DNA from: Ophiostoma sp. CBS 140.51
Taxonomy: Eukaryota; Ascomycota; Sordariomycetes; Ophiostomatales; Ophiostomataceae
Direction of reading: 5' to 3'
Assembly: GCA_029298735.1 (NCBI GenBank)
Contig: JANSLP010000074.1
Coordinates: forward strand, 62,001-126,000
DNA: 64,000 nucleotides
Position numbers and translations under genes: made by a program. Positions 21,101 through 31,278 of the stretch are shown piece by piece. Each line of letters starts with the position of its first letter. Within the stretch, counting starts at the first letter, position 1. The notes under the pieces were generated by a model. The model saw nothing but the letters and a program-made list of their open reading frames with translations, was not told the DNA's origin and did no database searches.

Positions 21101-22080
21101 TCGTCGCTGTACAACAGCTCGTCGGGCATGTTGGCATCGGCAGCATCGTCCGACTCGGATCCGCTGTCGCTGTTGCTGTCGGAGCCGCTGCTGCTCGTGA
21201 CACTGACAGAGCTTGCGCGCTTATCGCGATTGGCCGAGCTGCGACGACGGCCCTTCTTGGGGCGGCGGCGCCGGAACGTGACCGGGCTTCCCTTGTCTTT
21301 GTCGGCATCGTCGGGCTTCTCGATGGGCGACTTGGGGTTGGCCTTTCTCTCGGCGACGGTCGCCTTCAATTCTTCCAAAACATCCTTGACCTTGGGCTGG
21401 TAGTGGATGAAGGCGTGGAACGGCCGGAAAAAGGTGCGCGTCTTGTCGTACTTGATAGCCGAGCTCATGACAGTGCGCAGATGCGCCAGGATAAAGGTCG
21501 ACTGGATACGCACGCGCTGGATCCAGATTTCGTCGGTGATGGTACCCTGGCGGGACTTGTTGCTAATAATGGCCGGCTTGCGAAAAGTCTTGGCACCGCG
21601 CTTCAGCCGCTCGCGAGCCACCTCATCCTTGATGTTGTACCCAGCGTCGAGGACTTCGATGGCGTACATAGAGTCCTCGTCGTTGAAATAGTTCTTGAAG
21701 CCCTCGTAGTTTGTGCGACGGACCTTGGGAATGACGGGCGCGCGGGGTGGTTCCTCAGGGGTCGAGGAGCGTCTCTTGCGACGGCCACCACGACGGCGGC
21801 TGTAGTCGCTGTTGTTGTCGCCGTCATCGCCGCTCTTGACGCTGTCACCATCGGCATCGCCATCCTTGTCTCCGTCTTTGTCGGCGTCATCGTCATCGCA
21901 GGCATCAGGTCCGGGCAGGCCGTCAGAGTTGTCTTCGCTGGCCTCAACGACCTCGACGATCTCTTCGGTGGAGCCGTTTGCGTCTTCGCCAGCCAGGTCT
22001 GACTGGCTTTCGGTTGTAATCAATGCCGGAGGGGTGGACTGTGATTGTAGTGAAGAAGAGTTAGCTGGATCTGGTGACAT
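18109..22080 (-). CDS. Large AAA-type ATPase with Arg/Asp-rich tail
   Basis: Intronless, 1323 aa. The N-terminal 130 residues are acidic and low-complexity. Residues about 140-690 carry a fungal-specific region often found before such AAA modules, with repeated Asp/Ser linkers. The ATPase core has Walker A (GVPGVGKT) near residue 720, Walker B (ILLLDEADIF) near 770, and sensor-1/arginine-finger region LTTNRVGTLDEAFKSR. A helical lid follows. The final 270 residues are dominated by alternating Arg/Glu and Arg/Asp repeats, then a Gly/Ser/Pro-rich end. The family (BCS1/AAA-lid related fungal ATPases) is expanded in filamentous fungi with mostly unknown clients. The charged tail resembles RNA-processing RD/RS domains and may drive condensation or RNA contacts (inference). 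Confidence 0.88.
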   Translation of the reverse strand: MSPDPANSSSLQSQSTPPALITTESQSDLAGEDANGSTEEIVEVVEASEDNSDGLPGPDACDDDDADKDGDKDGDADGDSVKSGDDGDNNSDYSRRRGGRRKRRSSTPEEPPRAPVIPKVRRTNYEGFKNYFNDEDSMYAIEVLDAGYNIKDEVARERLKRGAKTFRKPAIISNKSRQGTITDEIWIQRVRIQSTFILAHLRTVMSSAIKYDKTRTFFRPFHAFIHYQPKVKDVLEELKATVAERKANPKSPIEKPDDADKDKGSPVTFRRRRPKKGRRRSSANRDKRASSVSVTSSSGSDSNSDSGSESDDAADANMPDELLYSDEAIEHLQCYVDFVDKNIMHLSDLYKGTSKQRIRYSDLAYLFHPGDVVYSPTQSEFTGSTNAPPATNATAAVYQPIWKIQYTNPPSISDTCSEEYDKNHRFYISCFYIDYDGKNYGPVKYRFDVQPYEGEWDIKTLPVYPIRYHNSSNKGTSSQGPDRLRPAGKDFQTYVQARHLYYRGWTLTTSPNGDTLTDNNGDLMKHPEHIDSSVIVDFKAALQALPSWKPTFKEPSRMDEEWTTAFEDDMTVIQWSDSKRTRVVHRTAETTQMRDGAHAVETNDYADKDPFLVAYMAGNTDTRYELSEENLQLLPGRVMAYVLRDRKFVQLDVHYLSKIEQQSNVFENLKIAEHHKEMVMALVDSHFRKKEIKSPRHFSLGQDLIQGKGEGLVILLHGVPGVGKTATAEAVAQSKQQPLFVITCGDLGFTPKEVERSLEEIFRLAHLWDCILLLDEADIFLAERTRDDLKRNALVSVFLRVLEYYSGILFLTTNRVGTLDEAFKSRIHMSLYYPPLDRQQTLQIFEMNINRIEEIDRKRHEIRKREQSERRKEGGGSTSRASEYGDDDDDRVGRREETDELAHHLIVNRDKVMEFAEDHYDRNKQGRWNGRQIRNAFQIASSLAFYDKRQAWIQRSQQGKDNSKVPPDIGAAVLSDEQFQKVASATLRFERYMTDARGADDKHLAKIDRIRADEHVANEDPDFASQRERERERERDRERERDRERDMQLQVRRPADDDYRGTSSSRRFGGPMSPAPRTPQSTRRGGDDYDRRRDDRDRGYDTGSRYSGGDRDRDRDIRDRDRYDDRDRRGDHDYNGGGSVRGGAGLQEFRRRNGGDYEGGYSPRSTAGYDRDRPYDERDRDRDRGYDDRDRDRDDGYHYDRAPPSSARSRGGGGGGGGSDFDKRVNRNRTPTRSGRDHDGRDRPGSSYHDDTPTPADTVSTPRDTRDSRDVRDSRDAASPDHERERGRKSDYDPPSRYAGPGPSSYQSPPPSTGTPRGGSRDY
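18112..19010 (-). repeat. RD/RE-encoding low-complexity coding tract
   Basis: Degenerate repeats of CGxGAx codon pairs encode the alternating Arg-Asp/Arg-Glu tail of the AAA ATPase (for example RERERERDRERERD). They are direct, coding and in frame. Confidence 0.7.
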
Positions 22081-23579
22081 GATGTGGTGACTGTTGGAGC
22101 CGTTGTCTGTTAGCTCTCGTAGATCAGCTCAGACACCACTAACCATTTTGTCCAGCGGGTAGTCCCTAGCGGGGGCAACGGCGCTGAATCCCCGTTCGTG
22201 TTAAAGTGTTTGGATGAAAGAATGGTAAACAAAACAGAAAACAAACAAAACAATTGCCAAAAGCAAAACAAAAGGATGTTTAGCATAAAGCCTGGGAAAG
22301 CATAGGAAACGAATAAAAGAGGAGAAACAGACGAAGCACAAGAAAGATGGACAGCCTTGCTCGAGCTATTTATGAGATCCTCCGCGCTTCGACCGAACTC
22401 ATCCAGTGTTGCCGTTGCCCCCCCGGTAAAGCTGGAGCTTGAGAAGCTCGGCAAGACGCAAGACGGGCAAGAATAGCTTGGTCCAGAAGGTGGGAAGTGT
22501 GGGATTAGAGGGCTAGGCTGCACATCTTCGTCCAAAAGAAGAGCAGCGCCCGCCGATGCGAAACAGCTTCAGGGGGGGCAATAAGCTGGGGGCTAAAACA
22601 AAGTGGCAGAAAGTGGGAGGAGAATGGGGAGAAGCATACGGCCCGGGCCAATGAGTTGGTGGTGCCAGCCGCCACAGTTGCAGCGCAACTGTGAGAAGCG
22701 CAATCCTTCCTCCGAAAAGAGGCAGGGATGTTTCGTCAAAAGGGTTGCTGTGTTCTTGTCCTTTCTTGTGCTGTTCTCGTTGTTTTGACCACTCACGATT
22801 GTCGATGTTGCGGCCGGGTGGGGTTTGTGAGCCCATTCTTTGAGAGGTGCAGGAAGTGCACGAGGACGTGCAGGCGAACATGCAGAAAGGGTGCAGATAA
22901 AGTGAACGCAGAGGATAAGAAGAGTGCAGACAGAATGCAGGCAAAGTGCAGAATGATGCAGATAAAGTGCACAAAAGTGCAGAAGAGGACGAAAAGGGGA
23001 GAAAGTGACAAATGGCTGGCCTAAGCCCGTGGAGGGTAGGAACGAGGCTATGCCATGCAATCCGAAATCAATTGCAAGGGAAGGCGCGCACTGAGAGGCG
23101 ATCGTGGACAGAAGGCGCTACAAGACTGCCACACAACCGCTGAAAATAGAAGGAACGACTGTCAGCCCCGCCCCCTGCAACACACTCTCTTTGGGAACCC
23201 CCTGTCTGCCTGTTCTCGCCTGCCCAATCTCGCCAACTTGAGCCTCATTTTTGGAAAGGCAAAGGTGGGATGCCATTGTCGTCGGAAACAGACCCAGAAC
23301 GCGGCTCTTTGGCGTCCCCCAAAGCCCAGGGATTCCTCCCGCTCCAAACGCCGAAACACCTTTTTCTTCTTATTTTCTTCGTTCCCCTCCTTTTCTTCCA
23401 TGCCGGCTTCAGCTTCCCAAGAAAGGAAAAGTAGGATGCATACGGAGTACTGGAGACTAATTTCCGGAGACTGACACTGATGTGCGTTGCAACGACACCA
23501 AGAACGGCGCTCCAAGAACCCCAAGCACATCCAAGAAGGCACACAAACAGTCACAAAGATACGGGTCCGCCCACACAAA
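22081..23579. other. Divergent promoter region, 1.5 kb
   Basis: This region lies between the AAA ATPase (minus) and the STAND-like gene (plus). It contains a perfect 9-bp stem at 22673-22693 (CACAGTTGC/GCAACTGTG) and the TGCA array listed separately. No gene seen. Confidence 0.55.
22847..22982. repeat. Array of eleven TGCA cores spaced about 10-13 bases
   Basis: G/A-TGCA-G/C occurs near 22848, 22857, 22869, 22881, 22892, 22925, 22936, 22946, 22956, 22968 and 22978. The wider unit resembles GTGCAGATAAAGTG. Spacing near one helical turn suggests either a decayed tandem repeat or clustered protein sites. Confidence 0.6.
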
Positions 23580-26214
23580 ATGTCCCTCAAACCCACCGCA
23601 CAGTCCCATGTCGCCGAGCTCAGCGACGACGAGGGCTGCCATCTGGCCGCCGGCACGGGCAGCCACAGTCTCGACAACTCGCGCGTGTCGGCCATATACT
23701 TGAGGCGCCACGGCGACGAGATTCACCAGGCGCTCGATGTACGAGTCAACCCGTCGACCTACTCGGAAGAACGAGGTCAAGTGGAGGTCCTTAAGCTACC
23801 GTAGGTTACCTCACTCATCTTTGCCCTCTTTTTACTTTTTATTCCCTCGTACAGACTTCTTTCATCTGTTTTAATCCCTCGCCCTTCGCCTTCTGCACTG
23901 TTCACATCTGGTAGCCTCGCCAAGCTGGTTCCCGTGGCTGTTAGTCGTTTCACGCCGCAGAGGCAGCCTTTCTTTCAAGCATTTTGATTTGCCCTCTCAC
24001 CACCTTTTGGCCTTGTGTTCTTCCCACAGCTCGCCCAAATTGTACATCTAACTAACACATTCCTTTCGTTCGCCCCCTTCTACAGCCATGTTGAGGACGC
24101 CTTGGAATGGTATCGCAAGCAGTATACCGATGTGCCCTTTGATGTCTTTAATTGCTCATGGGATGACTTGTTCGGCCAGATGGCCCGCGCGCAAGGCGAT
24201 CACGAGGCCAGGACCAGCCGTAAAGGAGGCACCAACTGGTTTAAGTACTTATGGCGCAAGGCCGGCTCCAAGTCGGATGCCATTGAGCCCTGGCTGCATC
24301 TAATCCCGGACGAGTACGGCTTGAGTCTTGTGCGCGGTGCCATTGGTATCGTCTTTCACATGGCTGAAAAGGCTCATGAGAAAGAAAAGTCCATCCTTGA
24401 GGGCTTCGAGATCATCACCGATACCATCCGCAATGCGATGAACAAGGGCGTCAGTTTCCAGCGCGAGCCAGAAATGCACGCTTGCTGTCAGGCACTCTAC
24501 GATACCCTGGTTGAAGGCATTGCCGATCTCATCTGGTCCTTGAAGCCAGAAACAAAGGGTAAGTCCAGCCGGGCTGTGTGAGTTGTTTTTTGTTGGAAGT
24601 TTATCCCTTTCTTTATTCTAAAAAGGGGGACAACAACAAAGGATAAAACCGTACGCCAAAAACAAGCCAAGACAATGAACATACAACCCAGTTTATGTTC
24701 AGAACTGAACAGCCAAGCCTACTCTAGCAAACGATATAAATACAAACTGACACCCATGATCCCCTTCTCTCCCTCTAGGAAAAAACTTTATCGAAAAATT
24801 CAAGAACAAACAGGAAAAGCAAAAGTCCATCGACATCGCGGGCCTCATCAAGAAAGTCCAAAAGAAGTCTCTCGAGCTCGACCAGTGTGCCGAGCGTATC
24901 CTTGCCCGCAAAGCTACCGAAACTCGTGACGGTGTCGGCATCTTACAAGTCGAGGCGACAGTTGCCCGGACTATGCTCGTTGGAGTAACCGATAACCAAA
25001 GCCACTTGCTCGCCATTGCACAGCAGACGAGCAGTGACGTTCAACTCGTTGGGAAAGGTGTCCAGTCGCTTGGTGACGCTGCCAACAACGCTCTCCGCTA
25101 CATGTTTGAAGAAAACAAAATCCTCCACGAACGTCTTCTGTATTTGGACCAAGACCGCAAGCAGGTCCTGGACGCAGCAAAAACACAAGACGCCGCCATT
25201 GCCCTTTTGACCGAGACTGTCAACAGTGAGTGGATTTTTTCCTTCCCTTTACACACTCTCACAATGTCTTCTCCTAACCGCCACCCAGACCTCAACCGCA
25301 AGCATGAGGTCCTCATCGAGGAGTCAGCTGCACTCGTCCGCGATGTGCGCCGCTCCTTGACACCTGTGCCCCCGGAACGGTCGTCCAACCTCATAGTGTC
25401 GCCCACCCAGCTTCTGGATGACTTGGGTGTCTCTCTCCTCATGGCCACTGAAGACTTTGAAGACGCCCACCGCCAATGCACCTCCTTCAAGCGCAAAGCC
25501 CAGGAACAAGCTCATTCCATGATGGCCACCGTAAAGTTCTTGGACTGGTTCGAAAAACAAGGCCCCGCGCTGCTGCTTGTCGACGGCAACGACGCCACCG
25601 CGACACGCACCCTCTACTCCCCCATGACGCTCATGTGCGCCACGCTCTCACAGGCCTTTGAGCAGGCCGAGGAGAAGTCGTTTGTTCTGCACTACTTTTG
25701 CGGCATGCACACCTCGCAGGACGAGAACAAAACACGCAATCTGGCCCGCGGGCCTGTGGGCATGATGCGGTCGATCCTGGTGCAGCTCGTGGTGGAACTG
25801 GCCAAGCCGGACGTGAAGCGCCACTACGACATGGGCAGCATCAAGCCAGACCTGCACGACGACTTCATTCGCCGCTTGAGGCGAGGCGAGCTGCGGGAGC
25901 TCTACATGGTCTTTTTGCGGCTTTTGACCTACGTCCCCGAGGGCATGCCCGTCTACTGTTTTGTCGACGGCATCTCGGCCTTTGAGGACGATCGTTTCCG
26001 GGACGACCTGGCGGACGTCATTGAAGACTTGGACAGCATAGTGGGCAGAACGCACGCTAAGTTCAAGCTGCTCATGACGTGCCCGTACCGGAGTGTCTTT
26101 TTGGTGCCCAAAGGACGGGTCCGGTCCGAGGAGTACTTGCTGTTGGAGGCCGGTGGACGAGGAGGTCTGGGACTGGTTTCGCAAAGTTCTGTGATGAGCC
26201 ACCTGTCCAAGTAG
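23580..26214 (+). CDS. STAND/NLR-like protein with degenerate P-loop
   Basis: Four exons, 23580-23800, 24086-24558, 24779-25225 and 25289-26214. Introns are 285, 220 and 63 nt with GTAGGT, GTAAGT and GTGAGT donors. All phases agree and give 688 aa. Residues about 70-230 resemble the helical N-terminal domain (DUF7708-like) that precedes NACHT in many fungal STAND proteins (WLHLIPDEYGLSLVRGAIG). A coiled, helical linker spans about 240-400. The nucleotide-binding-like part follows: LLLVDGNDATATRTLYSP lies where the P-loop should be but lacks GK[ST], while a Walker-B-like YCFVDGISAFED remains near residue 603. No WD, ANK or TPR repeats follow. It may be a truncated or non-ATP-binding NLR-type immunity/allorecognition protein (inference). 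Confidence 0.78.
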
Positions 26215-26590
26215 TGTGGAAGCCGTTTTCGTTGTTTGGGTGCTCCCTATTGTTTTACCAGTCAGTGTTCTATTCTTATTTTTGTATCATGGCGTCTGGA
26301 TTTTTTCTGTCTTTTTTACGTTATTTTCTGACTGTTCGCAAATATACCATATGAATTAACAATGAATTTTTGAAAACATTTTAAAATATATTGTTCCTTG
26401 AATTGTGTCTGTATTTATGTTTTGAATAGAAGTTTTTTTTTTAATCAAAAAATTGTAAATAAGATCCATACCGTAAAACGAACCAGTATTTTGACTAGAA
26501 CATCGATAATATCATAAAGTGGATTTGTTGTTTAAAATATGTACAACTTTACGGTTGTCCTTATGGGGACATCCACCACACCTCTACAAC
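26215..26590. other. Convergent 3' region, AT-rich
   Basis: 376 bases between convergent stops, with long A/T runs around 26350-26460. It is presumably both polyadenylation regions. No gene seen. Confidence 0.5.
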
Positions 26591-28145
26591 CTACACACCA
26601 CCCGCTCGCAGTCGATCATACCGCAGCACCGACTGACATAGCACCTCCGCCCCAATGGAGCAGTCTTCCGGCGCGCAGTACTCAGTCGGGTTGTGACTCA
26701 CACCATCACGGCAGGGCACAAAGATCATGCTAGTGGGACAGTGGCGGGCGGCGTAGACACTGTCGTGGCCGGCGCCGCTGGTGATGATGCGGGAGAGGGT
26801 ACCGGCAGAGTCATTGAGTACGGAGGAGGCACTCTGTCTGACCGCCTCAATGCAGTCTGGATGGAAGCGTGTGGCCGGGGAGACAGTGTCTGTTTGCCAA
26901 CTGACGGATAGAGGCACACCGCCGTGGGGTGCAGCGTGTGCAAACAGGGATGGACCGCCGGCAGCCAGAGCATCAAAGTCTTTTCTCAAAGTGGCCTCTA
27001 GAGCTTCGACGGTCTCGTCGAGTGGTGACCTTATGTCGAGACTGAAACGTACATGGCCGGGTACGGTGTTGGTGCTCCCTGGGAACGTTTGCAGGATACC
27101 CGTCGAGGCGAGTGCATCCATGGAGGCGGCGACGTGCTGGGCATGCACAATCATGCGGGCGGCCAACAGTAAAGCGTCGGCACGAGACGAGAACGGCGTT
27201 GTGCCTGTGTGGGCGTCCCGTCCTTTGACGTCAATGGTGAACCACTTGTAGGCCTGCACACCGGTGACGATGCCAATCTTTTGACGGTTGGCCTCGAGGA
27301 TGGGGCCCTGTTCGATGTGGAGTTCAAAGTGAGCGGCCATTGGCATGCTGCGGTAGCTGGCTGGGACGGTGCCCAAGTAGCCGATGCGTTGCAGCTCGCT
27401 CTTCATCGTGGCCGTACTGCCACCGACCTCAACAAGGTTGTGTGCATCCTCCAAAGGAATATCCTCGGCCCAGACACCAGACGAGACCATGCTCTTGGGA
27501 AAACGGGCGCCTTCTTCACTACAGACGTCAGTACGGGACCCAAATAATGGCCGAAGAGGAGACCTACTTTGTCCAGTTGACAACACCGACCGGGTACTCT
27601 GTCTGAATGTCCAGCTCTTGAATCACTCTGAGCATCTCCACCCCGGCGTGTACGCCCAAGATGCCATCGTACCGGCCGCCTGTGGGTTGCGTATCGAGAT
27701 GTGAGCCGGCATATGTAGGTGGTGCGTCTTTGTTCTTGCCCGGTCGGACAGCGAAAATGTTCCCCATGACGTCCACCATCGTCTTGCACCCCAGCTTCTG
27801 AGTGGTCTCGACAAACCAGTCCCGTGCCTGCTTGTCCGTGTCCGACAGTGCCAGCCGGGCCATGCCCGTCTCGGTCGGTGCAGGGCCCCATCGCTCACCT
27901 GTGCCCCATTGACACGTCTCGTGCAGGCTCTGCATCAAACGAGACTGGTTGACTTTCACTTTCTGGAAATCAGTTTCCGTCATGTCCTTTGTGGCGATGC
28001 TGTAGCATCGAAGTCCAGCACCCCTGCGATGTTCCTGCAGAGCCGCATGCTGACGGACAAGGCTGCCGCGGCAGGGGCGGCAGTTGTTAAGTCGCAAGTA
28101 AGACGGACGGAAGCGAGATGCTGACAAGCTTTTGAAGGAATTCAT
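26591..28145 (-). CDS. M20-family N-carbamoyl amidohydrolase (beta-ureidopropionase type)
   Basis: Two exons, 28145-27568 and 27518-26591, with a 49-nt intron (GTAGGT to TGTAG), giving 501 aa. Splicing restores the family hallmark WTNEEGARFP (E194-E195). Other metal-site motifs are GSHLDTQPTGGRYDG (H149, D160), FELHIEQGP (H260) and, near the end, GVSHNPTEY. This set defines the M20 hydantoinase/carbamoylase group, which includes yeast-type beta-alanine synthase (Pyd3) and allantoate amidohydrolase. The first 50 residues are Arg/Ser-rich without acids (MNSFKSLSASRFRPS), suggesting a mitochondrial presequence. It hydrolyses N-carbamoyl amino acids to amino acid, CO2 and ammonia, in pyrimidine or purine nitrogen recovery. 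Exact substrate undetermined. Confidence 0.88.
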
Positions 28146-29186
28146 GGTGCCTTGACAGAAAGTGATCCTTCAAATTCAGGCAGGCAAAATTCGCGATGTA
28201 TTTGTTGAGGTTGATGTCGTCGACGGCCGTTGTCTTGGTCCAGATGAGGGGAAGCCTGGTCGATCGCCTAAACCGGCCACTAACACGGGAGGTGGATGAA
28301 GTGGAGACGCTGGTCTATGGTAGGTATCAAGAGTAAAAAAAACACCAGGATGGCAGTCGCCTGCGATAAGAGCCGGCGCCTCAGAGACCGGCAGGCGGAT
28401 TCCCCCGATGCAACAGCGAACTTCCACTTGCCTCTTCCAGTCGCCGTCTGTCCAAACACAAACCGTAGAACTCAATACACTTTCCCGTAGCTGTATTCAA
28501 ACATTGACGGGAATTACCTGCCATACAACCAAAACCAACGCCTTGGTATGACGGCAAAACTGTGGCAGACAGCAGTTGGTAGAGTCACAGTCACAGTGGC
28601 CATAACGCTTAACGTAGAACGGCACCCTGAAGATGTTGAAATCGCCGCGAGAGCGACACATGAACTGCGCCTTCTTCAATGCTTTAGCGTCGCAAACTCA
28701 ACTCTTCTTCAACAACGCCTTCTGCAGGCGCATTATATCTCGGAACAATTGATGCTCATCTGCAGAAGCCTTGCGGGGGTCTTGTCCAGAAACAGACATT
28801 GACTCACAGGTTGTCACAGAGTGAAGATTGTCGCCTCTTTTGTGCGGCGTCGCGCACCAGGCAGACAGCCAGTCAAGTCAATTCAGTCGCTGCGCTGAAA
28901 CAGGCAGAGACGGATTCTGCAGCAAGGCAACTGAATGGGCAGCGGGTGAGGCTGAACAGGCATGAAAAAGCTCCACGAAAATCTCAATCGAAACTTCAAA
29001 GCGCAAGGCACGACAACACAAAATCCTGCTGCCTGAGGATCTCATTGGTATATGAGCCGTATGAACGAACGTCAATTGACGGCACCACGATCATCAACAA
29101 TAATCAGCTCAATTCACTCAACACATAACACTCAACACATAACACACAACACAATTCACTCACCACAAAAACCACCACCACACAAT
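28146..29186. other. Divergent promoter region, 1 kb
   Basis: Shared upstream of the amidohydrolase (minus) and Nudix (plus) genes. The last 80 bases are a CA-rich leader with a repeated ACTCAACACATAAC unit. An in-frame upstream ATG at 29052 would extend the Nudix protein by 45 unlikely residues. No other gene seen. Confidence 0.55.
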
Positions 29187-29888
29187 ATGGCCCCTCCACC
29201 TCCGCCGCCGGCCGTGTTCAAGTACACGTTTGACCCGTCCCTCGCCGAGTTCAACGTCACGCCGCAGCAGTGGCTCGACAACAACGACAAGCATTTCCAA
29301 GGTATTGCTGTCGCCAATGTCGTTTTTAAGGGAGAGGACGATGACCGCGTGCTCCTGGTCCAGCGCGCCGCCCACGACTCGATGCCGAACCGGTGGGAAG
29401 TGACGGGCGGCGCGGCCGAAGAGGACGTCGTCGAGGGTGAGCCCGAGCTGAGCGACGAGGAGAAACTCGCAAAAGCAGCAGCTGCTGGAGAGCACCCCCG
29501 CAACACCATTTTGAGCGGCGCGGCGCGGGAGCTGTGGGAAGAGGCCGGGCTGGTGGCGACGCACTTTACACATCTGGTGCCCCAACCGGCAGAGGCTCCC
29601 TTGAGGGATGCGACAGAGGCGCCGCCGCCTGCCTACCCTGACCACAAGGGTTTCATCTATACCAACCGGACGGGCACGGTATTGTACTTGCGGTTTGCAT
29701 TCCACGTTCTGGTGGAGAGTACTGCTCAAGTCACACTGGACCCCAACGAGCACCAGGATTATGTGTGGGCCAACGAGGAGGAGGTGCGGGCGGGCATGAC
29801 GGAGGAGATGAAGGACATTCCGGCGACAGTGCCCGCAACGCGGTCGTACATTTTGGAGGCGTTTCGACTCAGGAAGCTGGAGAAGTGA
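29187..29888 (+). CDS. Nudix hydrolase with an insertion in the Nudix box
   Basis: Intronless model, 233 aa. ATG 29187 sits in a good context after a CA-rich leader. A Nudix fold is indicated by VANVVFKG, VLLVQRAAHDSMPNRWEVTGG and the downstream catalytic helix AARELWEEAGL. The Nudix box normally reads G-x5-E-x7-REUxEExGU. Here about 22 extra residues, mostly Glu, Lys and Ala, lie between the GGAAEED segment and the helix. A GTGAGC donor-like site lies inside the insertion, and a 42-nt in-phase removal to a CAG is conceivable, but the stretch lacks a pyrimidine tract and is shorter than other introns here. Nudix enzymes cleave nucleoside diphosphates linked to another moiety; the substrate is unknown. 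Confidence 0.85.
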   Translation: MAPPPPPPAVFKYTFDPSLAEFNVTPQQWLDNNDKHFQGIAVANVVFKGEDDDRVLLVQRAAHDSMPNRWEVTGGAAEEDVVEGEPELSDEEKLAKAAAAGEHPRNTILSGAARELWEEAGLVATHFTHLVPQPAEAPLRDATEAPPPAYPDHKGFIYTNRTGTVLYLRFAFHVLVESTAQVTLDPNEHQDYVWANEEEVRAGMTEEMKDIPATVPATRSYILEAFRLRKLEK

Positions 29889-30582
29889 GACAGCCGGCAG
29901 GCTGGCTTCCTTGAGGCCGTCGAGAGACGGTCACTAAGACTGCCGAAAGACAGTCCACCAACTGCCTACATGTATTTACGATTTCATGTATACGTTCACA
30001 TCGTAGCATCATAGCAAAGATAGAAAGAAGTAATTAAAAGGGGAAGAAATAAATTTATATTTCAAAAAAGTTTTAACAAAAAAAGGCTGATGCTGCCCCG
30101 CGGAAAGAGATCAAGACTCTTGAGTGTTGATCGTCTTTGGCGGATCGATGGCAAGCAAGAGGTATCTCGAAGGATAGAATAAGAAAGGTTTGCGGATTAA
30201 AAATTAAAAATATAGCTGAAGGATCGTGGCTGGTTCCCGGTATCCGGTTTTGGTATGTTGCCCATGTTGAGAATGGAAAGGGTGGTGTGCTGCAGTTGTC
30301 CCCCTCAGAGGAAAACCGTGTGTAGTGACGTCCAATATGAATACAGGAATAAAAATGCAAGGTATAAAACTCCAAAACTGCCGTCTATGAGTTCCCAAGA
30401 AGAATGATGAAGTGGACTGGTATGATAAAAATGTAAAAGGGTAATAAAAGGTGGCGAGACGGTCGTTAGATCGTCAAGAGCTGGAAGTGTTCAGGTTCGT
30501 CGTTGTGTCGTGTTCATGCTCATACTCGTACTGTAGACGAGTGCCGCCTGACGGCGTCACTCACTCAAAGCAACTGCGTCGC
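29889..30582. other. Convergent 3' region, about 700 bases
   Basis: Between the Nudix gene (plus) and the GPI-protein gene (minus). AT-rich around 29990-30100. No gene recognised. Confidence 0.5.
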
Positions 30583-30936
30583 TTACAGAGAGAAAGCAAT
30601 GGCGGCGACCGCGGCAACGGCACCGACAAACACCCGCGCATCGAGAGACGAGGCACCGGCAGTGACGACCGACGAGGGACCCGTGGTGGTGCCGGTGGTG
30701 GTGGGCGAGGTAGTGGGGCTCAGGGTCGGGCGGGTGTAGGTGTGCGAGCCGTTGCCGGGCGGCGTGAAGGTGACGGTGCCAGTGCCCAGGGGCGCGCTGC
30801 CGAGGTAGGGGATCGACGTCGAGGTGGAGCAAGGGACGGTCACGGTCGACGTGTCAACATCGGTGACGGTGCCGTTGAAGCCGGCCTGGGCAGAGCCAAA
30901 GGCAGCGGCGGCGAGGAGGATGGCGGAGGTCTTCAT
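30583..30936 (-). CDS. Small GPI-anchored cell-surface protein
   Basis: Intronless, 117 aa. The N-terminal signal is MKTSAILLAAAAFGSAQA. The mature part is very rich in Thr, Ser, Pro and Gly (O-glycosylation expected), with one Cys. The C-terminus has a classical GPI signal: small omega-site residues (TAGASS), a short spacer, then a hydrophobic tail (FVGAVAAVAAIAFSL). The product should be attached to the plasma membrane or wall. No enzymatic domain is present. A TATA-like TTATATA on the minus strand lies about 85 bases upstream (near 31020). Confidence 0.8.
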   Translation of the reverse strand: MKTSAILLAAAAFGSAQAGFNGTVTDVDTSTVTVPCSTSTSIPYLGSAPLGTGTVTFTPPGNGSHTYTRPTLSPTTSPTTTGTTTGPSSVVTAGASSLDARVFVGAVAAVAAIAFSL

Positions 30937-31251
30937 TTTGAGGAGGGTGCGTAGCAGGTAGGTGAGTTGATAAGTGTATGTGTGGTGATGTTTGTTTGAG
31001 GGTTTGAGATGTAGCGAACGTATATAAACGAGGGACTGAGCGAACGTAGAGTCTAAGAGTGTTTGCCTAAAATGGATGATAATGGAATGTAGAAGGTGAC
31101 GAATGGATGAGCCACAGGACGGGGAGGGCAGCTATTCTTATACAGAGATGGAGGCGAGAGATGATGGGAGAGACAATGTGAAGAAAAGAGAAGAGAGGAC
31201 TGGAGGGTGTGCGTGATTTGCAATACTCTTACACGCCCCCCATCGGTCCGC

Positions 31252-31278
31252 AGAGAGAGAGAGAGAGAGAGAGAGAGA
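31252..31278. repeat. (AG)n microsatellite
   Basis: About 13 uninterrupted AG units. Confidence 0.9.

Noticed and set aside
19501..22002. An 833-codon open frame antisense to the AAA ATPase gene
   Set aside because: It is a shadow of the GC-rich third positions of the opposite strand; repetitive Val/Leu/Gly composition, no motifs.
29437..29480. Possible 42-nt intron in the Nudix gene
   Set aside because: Donor-like GTGAGC is present, but there is no pyrimidine tract or branch site, and it is shorter than any other intron in the window; kept as coding.
31252..31278. Regular repeats considered as a CRISPR-like array
   Set aside because: They are simple dinucleotide or decamer repeats without spacers, and the organism is a eukaryote.
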